Positions 62,028 to 64,000 of a DNA stretch of 64,000 bases are shown piece by piece. The stretch lies in the NCBI GenBank assembly GCA_963978545.1, contig OZ021733.1:31963924-32027923 (forward strand), in the 5' to 3' direction. Every line of letters begins with the position of its first letter. Position 1 is the first letter of the stretch. The translations under genes were made by a program, and so were the position numbers. This DNA comes from Linyphia triangularis. Taxonomy: Eukaryota; Arthropoda; Arachnida; Araneae; Linyphiidae. The notes below the pieces were generated by a model. It saw nothing but the letters and a program-made list of their open reading frames with translations, ran no database searches and was not told the DNA's origin.

Positions 62028-63400
62028 GGATAATGCAAGAAGACAAGACATTTCGATTTTGACGGAAATGCAGTCAAAAAATTCTATTTTCCCTCCACAA
62101 TTATAAATTATAATTAGTTTTTCATTAACAGATGGCGCGGTGTGTACCTGTGAGAAACTGTCCAGTATTATCTAAAAAGGCTGCTAACTATTAATAATTA
62201 GGATTTTCATGTAAAATGTTATCTTTAAAAAAAATAACTATTTTTTACTTTACGTAGAAAATACCTTTTTCTGAGCATTTCTATACAAACCTCATCGTCC
62301 TATCCTCAAATGTTCATGAATTTTCAATTTTTCAAATTTCTTTTTAATTTTGGACTACACTGTATATGTTAGTCTTTTAAATAAAACATTTTGATAATCA
62401 CAGTTGAAGCCATTAATATGCCATTTTTGACAGGTAATAAAAACTTTGCAAATCTTTCCGAAAGAAGATTTATTTTAGTTTTCAAATACCAACACAAAGT
62501 TAAAGCATTTTAAATACTTTTGAGTCATTTGAATCATTTATTTCAGAAATCCCGTAGCTGCAAGATGTCTAGTTTTGAGATAATTAAAAATACTTACGGT
62601 ACTAAAAATTATTTTCTAAAAAAATAATAAAATAAATAAAAAACATAAAAAAGGTGACTTGTTAACTTAGGAAGTGAAGTTAATTTTAATTTCAAACTTC
62701 ATCATCCTACTTTCAAACGTTCATGAATTTTTCGAATTTCTTATTACTTTTGGAAGTTTACTCAAGTAGTGGGGAGTGAAACAATTTTTTTTTTTTAAAT
62801 AGCTCAAAACTAGAAATTTTGCAGTTTTGGGTTTCTGCAATAAGAGACTTATTAATCACATAAATGCACTCTTTCAACAGTAACCAGAGGAAGTTGAGAA
62901 ACAATTAAGTAAATTGCATTAAAAATATAGTTTTAAAACAAATTAAATAATGCTCTGAGGATAATTTGTCGCAAATCCTTTTTGATCAGTTGAAAACTAT
63001 GAGAGCTTCTTATTGATCTCAAACATCAATCACTGTTACATTATCATTCCTATCATTAGCTTGATAAGACGCAGATACAATACCTGGACATTATCCGGAA
63101 ATAGTTTCTATGTTCTTGGGATATAAAGGAGTACTTTTACTGTTTTTCTATTATCTTACATTAGTGACGTATGTGTAGATATATTTTTATCAACGAATAT
63201 ATAGAAGGCTATAGCGGTCTTGTATTATTATTCGCTTAAAATTAGAGCTGGTGCAGAGCTATTTTTATTGAAAGAGATAAAAAAAATATATCGGTTTTGT
63301 ACGTACCACACTAGGCATAGAATAAAGTTAAAGTGAATATACATTTAGAACTGGAAACCTTTATAAAGTCATTTTCGCCAAAAAAATGGAAGCCCATCAT
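62028..63400. other. AT-rich sequence with a diverged direct repeat
   Basis: The segments near 62290-62350 and 62690-62745 share a phrase of the type caaacYtcatc-tccta-ttcaaa-gttcatgaattttt and are probably two old copies of one repeat. Nothing else was recognised. Confidence 0.4.
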
Positions 63401-63600
63401 AACAAACATAAACTATTCAACTATTGTTGATAATTTGGGATATGTTTAATTTCTCTACTTTTAAAAGTATAAGTTTGATAATTTACTAGAAATTCGTACC
63501 AAACATAAAGTATTTAACTATTGTTGATAATGTGGGATACATTTAATTTCTCAATTTTTAATTTATAACTTTAATATTTTACGTATCATAGTTATAAACC
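63401..63600 (+). repeat. Tandem duplication, about 97 bp
   Basis: caaacataaa-tatt-aactattgttgataat and the following tttaatttct occur at 63403 and 63500. Confidence 0.85.
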
Positions 63601-64000
63601 AAATGAAGTATTAAAAATTTCTGGAATTAAGATTTTATGTTAACTCTTAGAGAATAAGTGCTAAAAGTTAATTTAAGAATCTATTGAGAAGTATAGAGTA
63701 ATTTAGGGAGGTTAATTCAATTTATGAAATCTGGGTATTATAAAACAAATTAAGATAAGTAGAACAATTTTCGACAAATATTTAATTGACGGCAAATCTT
63801 TAGATATAATTTAATACTAAATCCTTGCTACATATAATCCTTTTAGATTATGAACAAATCCTCTACTAATCATTATCCAACAGTAATCTTTGTTCCTCGA
63901 TTACTTCCGCAATAAATACTGGGCTGATATAATGTTCAAAATATAGATTGATTGTGTAACTGTAAATTTAATGTTACTTTAAATAAGTTTATAAGAGGAT

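Overview
This window looks like AT-rich (roughly 70 % A+T by eye, not counted) non-coding DNA from an animal nuclear genome. Two families of tRNA-derived SINEs, several cut-and-paste DNA transposon superfamilies, decayed LINE and hAT coding scraps, and long microsatellites all point to a metazoan. An arthropod, perhaps an arachnid, is my best guess, at low confidence. I find no intact protein-coding gene, no free-standing tRNA or rRNA gene and no CRISPR array. Every open frame is short, mostly starts at random, and lies either in AT-rich sequence or inside a repeat. The window may be intergenic or inside a very large intron; the sequence cannot tell which.

Layout. 1.0-3.5 kb: a decayed tandem array whose units keep a related reading frame on the + strand. 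3.7-5.4 kb: a second tandem array with a period of about 210-230 bp. 5.7-6.4 kb: a TTAA-flanked MITE. 7.0-8.3 kb: a hAT MITE with a perfect 8-bp target duplication, then a SINE with a perfect 13-bp duplication. 9.1-10.5 kb: minisatellites and a hairpin element. 11.8-12.9 kb: a long imperfect palindrome with a SINE nested in one arm. 13.4-13.9 and 45.6-46.2 kb: two copies of one foldback element. 17.4-18.1 kb: another foldback element. 19.4-19.7 kb: a (TA)n block about 297 bp long fused to a GATA repeat. 21.5-21.8 kb: a probable solo LTR on the - strand. 27.1-28.4 kb: a 218-bp tandem triplet running into a 600-bp palindrome. 29.2-30.5 kb: pogo/mariner-like MITEs, one with its empty site preserved in a neighbouring repeat copy. 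31.1-35.7 kb: three minisatellite arrays. 38.1-38.8 kb: a hAT element with a relic of the transposase C-terminus. 41.0-41.7 kb: a second type of TTAA MITE. 42.4-43.3 and 49.6-50.5 kb: two elements with TAGGGGA-type ends, the second inserted in a tandem array. 47.1-47.8 and 54.4-55.2 kb: two copies of a third TTAA family. 52.1-55.8 kb: a very degenerate long-period repeat, interrupted by a near-perfect 304-bp palindrome. 56.9 kb: a 68-nt hairpin that looks like a microRNA precursor. 61.7-61.9 kb: the C-terminal tail of a dead LINE reverse transcriptase. The rest is featureless AT-rich sequence.

There are no genes that work together here. What the window shows is the history of transposon insertion, nesting and decay. 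The best-supported calls are those with target-site duplications visible on both sides (7.0, 8.06, 14.5, 29.5, 38.1, 47.9, 54.4 and 5.7 kb). The most unusual structures are the long foldbacks (12, 17, 28 and 53 kb), which would make long double-stranded RNA if transcribed.
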